This document shows positions 37,123-40,321 of a DNA stretch of 40,321 bases, piece after piece (position 1 is the stretch's first letter; each line of letters starts with the position of its first letter). Location: positions 1 through 40,321 of IMG/VR virus record IMGVR_UViG_3300027749_000219, one strand, 5' to 3'. A program made the translations under genes and the position numbers. The notes beneath the pieces are model-generated. The model ran no database searches, was not told the DNA's origin, and saw only the letters and a list, made by a program, of their open reading frames with translations. Source of the stretch: a virus.

Positions 37123-39533
37123 TTTTGCTCCAGTGCCGTGAGGCGGGTTGTGAGTGATTCAATAGTGTTCAATGCTTTTTGCAGCGACATGACAACCACA
37201 GCCAGAACTGAACGGTCGTAGTAGCCCCAAGGCTTGCCCTCTTCAGGCTCTGGCGCGGCTTCAGGGCCAATGGCTGCATTGACGTTTTGAGCGTAGAAAC
37301 CAAGTTGTCGATCTGCGCCAAAAGTTTCTTTCTTCTCATTGTTGTAGTACCAATACCCCGGCTCCAACTTTTTGAGCATGGCATCTGGGTCAACAGGCAC
37401 ACCGTCTTTGGTTTTCCATGTCTCATCGGACACTGACGAAATAACACCAGCAGCCGAGAATGTTGCAGCACCAGCGCCGTAGGCAGGCATGGCAACAACT
37501 CCAGCAGATGAAATAGTCAATCGTGAAGCCCCAGCAGTGGCGTCGTAAATAAAGAAGTCTTGCGTATCTAAACTACCCAAACTTCTGCCAACAAGAAATC
37601 CAGTTGTTTGTGCGGCATTTAATAAATAAAATACGGACTGTGTTGCAGAAGCAGATGCAATTGAACCAACTACTGTTAATTTTTGGGATGGCGAAATCGT
37701 CCCAATACCTACGTTGCCGACGGAGTTGATACGCATCCGTTCGTTTACGTTACCTGATGAACCTCTGGTTTGAAACAACAAATCACCAGCAGGGCCAGTT
37801 CCGTCTGTTACGAAACCTTTAATTCCCGCAAAAATACCTTGGACACTTCCAAAAAGAAGTTGCCCCCCGTTACCGCTAGAACCGCCACTGTCTTGCAGGA
37901 ATAGGGTCGCGCCAGTTGCATCACCGTTTGTGTAACTGCTAGAAGTTGTTCCTGCCCCATAAACATGAAGTTTTGTACTAGGCGAACTCGTCCCAATACC
38001 TACGTTACCGGAGGAGTCGATACGCATCCGTTCGGTAGCATTTGTCTCAAACGTAATTGGATATGCCGCATCTGTGCGAATAGTAAATTGACCGGATTGG
38101 TCTTGATACAAAATTGCAGGACTTGCAGCGTTGGTGTTCTTAAAGTCCAGACGCGCCCAGTTTGCTGCTGATGCGTTAGAGCCAATTACCAAACCAGCGG
38201 CATAATCACCTACGGCTTTGATAGATAGTCGTGCACCTGCCGTGATAGGGGAACTCGTCCCAATACCTACGTTACCGGAGGAATCAATACGCATCCGTTC
38301 GGTGTTGGTAGTTGACCAAGCCAAATAGCCAGAATCACGGACGTTGGTGACAAAACCACCGCCAGAATCAAGACCCGTAAAAACACCCGAAGTGTTAACG
38401 GATGAACCGTAATAGTTCATGCCAGCAAAGTTATTTCCGGTAATGCGTATTCCATCACCAGCAGTGCTTGAGGTTACTTGCAGTTTTGCCGCAGGCGAAC
38501 TTGTCCCAATACCCAGACCTGTGCTGGTTAGGCGCATATACTCTGTTGAGTTTGCTGCATTACTCCAAGCAAATGCTGTTGCGTATTGGTAAATGCTTGG
38601 TGTAGAGTCAATGTAGAAACGATTTTGGTTTGTTGCCGAATCGTACAAGAAGAACGTGTTTGCGTCATCTGATGCAAAACCCCGACCAAGCAAAAATCCA
38701 CTGGTTCCTGTGGAAGACTTGATGGACATGGAAGTTTGAGTGCCGCCTTGCAAAACCAGCTTTGTAGCGGTTCCGCTTGCTCCCGAGGTGAGGGTTGTCC
38801 CATCAAACGTCAGCGCAGAACCAGTAGCCAATGCACTTGAAGACGATGCGTAGACCACACCGTTAGCGGTGAAGGATGTCAGCCCTGTGCCGCCGTTGGT
38901 AGTTGGCAATGTACCGCTTACATGGGTAGTCAAGTTAATTTTGCCCCATGACGGAGCAACACCAACACCACCAGAAATTAAAGCGTTACCCGTTGCTACA
39001 TCAGCAAGTTTGGACAGGGCGGTAGTAGTTGAAGCGTAAAGCAAATCACCAACAGCATACGAAGATTGCCCCGTGCCCCCGGAGGCAGCAGGCAGCGCAG
39101 TCAACAAAGTCAGTGACGACAGGAAACTGATTTGGTCTTCAACGTCCGTGCCGGTGTTGTACACCACTGTGCGCTTGCCTGTCGGTACAGCCACACCCGT
39201 CAGGCCGGAGACTTTGACTGTCACCGTGTAACTTGAGCCATTGATGATGATGTAGGGTTTCTGGATTGCTGGGACGTTGATTGTTCCTGCTGCCGATACC
39301 GCGCCTGCTGCAATGTTTAAACACAGCGCCCGAGCGTTCTGGGCTGCGTTGGTGTTGGTAAGCGTCAGGGTCGCTACGTTGGCCGTAAAATCCGCAGCCG
39401 TCAGAGTAGCCATACCTACAATGGCTTGCTCAATGGCTGTGCCAATATTGTTGTCTGTTGTTACCCCCCAAGTGCCGGACTGCTCGCCCGTGGCGATCAA
39501 CTCAAATTTGAGGCTGGAATAGGTGCTTGACAT
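37119..39533 (-). CDS. Tail fibre with C-terminal S74-type chaperone
   Basis: ATG 39533 has AAGGACA upstream on the - strand; the product has 804 residues. The N-terminus (SSTYSSLKFELIATGEQSGT, WGVTTDNNIGTAIEQAI) is the tail-attachment type common in environmental phages. The shaft contains repeats ending ERMRIDSSGNVGIGTSSP, each about 80-100 residues apart. The C-terminal 100 residues start with SDETWK (Ser-Asp cleavage dyad at about residue 702) and contain LGFYAQNVNAAIGPEA and DRSVLAVVVMSLQKAL, as in Peptidase S74 intramolecular chaperones. This domain trimerises the fibre and is self-cleaved. It should determine host binding. Confidence 0.85.
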   Translation of the reverse strand: MSSTYSSLKFELIATGEQSGTWGVTTDNNIGTAIEQAIVGMATLTAADFTANVATLTLTNTNAAQNARALCLNIAAGAVSAAGTINVPAIQKPYIIINGSSYTVTVKVSGLTGVAVPTGKRTVVYNTGTDVEDQISFLSSLTLLTALPAASGGTGQSSYAVGDLLYASTTTALSKLADVATGNALISGGVGVAPSWGKINLTTHVSGTLPTTNGGTGLTSFTANGVVYASSSSALATGSALTFDGTTLTSGASGTATKLVLQGGTQTSMSIKSSTGTSGFLLGRGFASDDANTFFLYDSATNQNRFYIDSTPSIYQYATAFAWSNAANSTEYMRLTSTGLGIGTSSPAAKLQVTSSTAGDGIRITGNNFAGMNYYGSSVNTSGVFTGLDSGGGFVTNVRDSGYLAWSTTNTERMRIDSSGNVGIGTSSPITAGARLSIKAVGDYAAGLVIGSNASAANWARLDFKNTNAASPAILYQDQSGQFTIRTDAAYPITFETNATERMRIDSSGNVGIGTSSPSTKLHVYGAGTTSSSYTNGDATGATLFLQDSGGSSGNGGQLLFGSVQGIFAGIKGFVTDGTGPAGDLLFQTRGSSGNVNERMRINSVGNVGIGTISPSQKLTVVGSIASASATQSVFYLLNAAQTTGFLVGRSLGSLDTQDFFIYDATAGASRLTISSAGVVAMPAYGAGAATFSAAGVISSVSDETWKTKDGVPVDPDAMLKKLEPGYWYYNNEKKETFGADRQLGFYAQNVNAAIGPEAAPEPEEGKPWGYYDRSVLAVVVMSLQKALNTIESLTTRLTALEQK
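37690..38545 (-). repeat. Dispersed approx. 54-bp repeats in the tail fibre gene
   Basis: GTCCCAATACC preceded by GGCGAA-like sequence starts at about 37690, 37981, 38249 and 38494. The first three continue through CGCATCCGTTCG for about 54 bp almost unchanged; the fourth diverges after its first half. They encode ERMRIDSSGNVGIGTSSP. Such repeats can let fibre segments shuffle by homologous recombination. Confidence 0.85.
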
Positions 39534-39541
39534 AATTGTCC

Positions 39542-40321
39542 TTAAGTTACGATTTCTACCCAGTTGGGGGTTTGCGCTGTTTCAACAGTGCCCCAAGCAG
39601 GCGTTTGTAAATTACCGATATTTTGCCAGTTTGCTGTCTGGCTGTCATCTATCAGTTTCCAATATACCGCGGTTACATCGCCCGTTGACCCCGTTGCAGA
39701 CACCCCAGTCAACGCCAGAATCCGTGCAGCAATACTCATCGTGCCAACCGCGCCCAACCCGCCAACACCCGTCAATGCAACGCTGCGATCTGCTGTAACT
39801 GAACCTACTGCTCCATTGGCTTGATTGGACGGAAGCGGAACAATAACCCCGCCTGCTACGCCCTGTACATTTACGCCAGTTAAACCAACAGCACGGGACT
39901 GAACAACCGTACCAACTGCGCCCGATCCCGCAACACCCGTTATCGCTACGTTCTTGTCTGCGCTGACGGTGCCCACCAACCCAGAAGCCAAAACACCCGT
40001 CAGAGCTACCGTGCTTGACGGTACAACAGAACCAACACTGCCCGAACTACCAACCCCAGTCAGTGCAAAAGACTTTGCTGCGACAACCGTGCCAACAGCG
40101 CCAACACCACCAACACCTGTCAGAGCTACCGATACCGAGATACCTACCGTGCCAACGCTGCCGACTGCGGCATCCCCAGTGTCCGGTACAACTTCAGAGC
40201 CAACAACCGTGCCAACGTTACCAGAGGCCGCGACACCAGACAGAGCAATCTGACGTTCTGCGACAGCAACCGATCCCACATTACCCGAGGCCGCAACCCC
40301 GGTCAGTGCAACCGAAGCTGA
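39542..40321 (-). CDS. C-terminal part of a repeat protein (approx. 20-residue LTGV units)
   Basis: The frame is open to the right edge of the window, so the start is missing; 259 residues are visible. Nine clear units begin (V/F/I)ALTGV or similar, spaced about 20 residues, with pattern ALTGVxxxGxVGxVxxxxx, plus one degenerate unit. The last 45 residues (VYWKLIDDSQTANWQNIGNL, QTPAWGTVETAQTPNWVEI) form a Trp-rich cap. It is probably a beta-solenoid or adhesin-like tail protein. It lies upstream of the fibre gene in the late operon. Confidence 0.7.
   Translation of the reverse strand, partial: SASVALTGVAASGNVGSVAVAERQIALSGVAASGNVGTVVGSEVVPDTGDAAVGSVGTVGISVSVALTGVGGVGAVGTVVAAKSFALTGVGSSGSVGSVVPSSTVALTGVLASGLVGTVSADKNVAITGVAGSGAVGTVVQSRAVGLTGVNVQGVAGGVIVPLPSNQANGAVGSVTADRSVALTGVGGLGAVGTMSIAARILALTGVSATGSTGDVTAVYWKLIDDSQTANWQNIGNLQTPAWGTVETAQTPNWVEIVT

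Noticed and set aside
1-40321. tRNA or rRNA genes
   Set aside because: I saw no cloverleaf-like sequence with a CCA-end or conserved T-loop in the few gaps, and coding regions fill nearly all of the window.

Overview
The window is part of a tailed double-stranded DNA phage genome. The evidence is a family A DNA polymerase, a primase-helicase, an SNF2 helicase, several nucleases, an endolysin/holin lysis cassette, a tail nozzle/DNA-stabilisation protein, a tail fibre with a C-terminal chaperone, and one very large repeat-containing virion protein. The nozzle protein and the set of large putative ejection proteins suggest a short-tailed (podovirus-like) phage. Moderate GC content and the QEPVAWM...YTHPPQ family protein suggest a phage of a freshwater or environmental proteobacterium, possibly Burkholderiales, but this is inference only. 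No terminase, portal, capsid, integrase, RNA polymerase or tRNA gene is visible, so the genome continues beyond both edges.

Layout. Positions 1-17825 are read on the + strand and carry the early and replication genes. They open with two small ORFs, then a near-consensus sigma70 promoter (247-275) overlapped by three copies of ACTTAAC/GTTAAGT. A run follows of a DUF3150-like protein, a MoxR/CobS-type AAA+ ATPase and a protein combining HEXXH with a VWA domain. About a dozen tightly packed small accessory genes come next (4228-7383). The replication block is DUF3310, VRR-NUC nuclease, DNA polymerase, HTH protein, Cas4/RecB-like PD-(D/E)XK nuclease, HNH protein, SNF2 helicase, a coiled-coil protein, an excisionase-like HTH, a putative ssDNA-binding protein, a Cro-like HTH and the primase-helicase. 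A strong rho-independent terminator at 17871-17903 closes the + strand block.

Positions 17896-40321 are read on the - strand and carry late genes. In transcription order (right to left) these are: an adhesin-like protein of about 20-residue repeats (cut by the window edge), tail fibre, a small conserved protein, a small protein with a possible frameshifted tail, spanin-like protein, holin, GH108 endolysin, nozzle/stabilisation protein, two small virion-associated proteins, a cupin, three large repeat-rich proteins sharing ADGG-type motifs, and a 2478-residue polyvalent protein. That last protein has an L,D-transpeptidase (YkuD) domain, an HEXXH zincin-like motif and an LPD38-like C-terminal half.

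How the parts fit together. The early cassette would replicate and process phage DNA. The AAA+/VWA pair is likely a chaperone or remodelling machine of unknown target. The late block builds the tail and fibres, lyses the host, and probably loads large proteins into the virion that are ejected with the DNA and act on the host cell wall or proteins.
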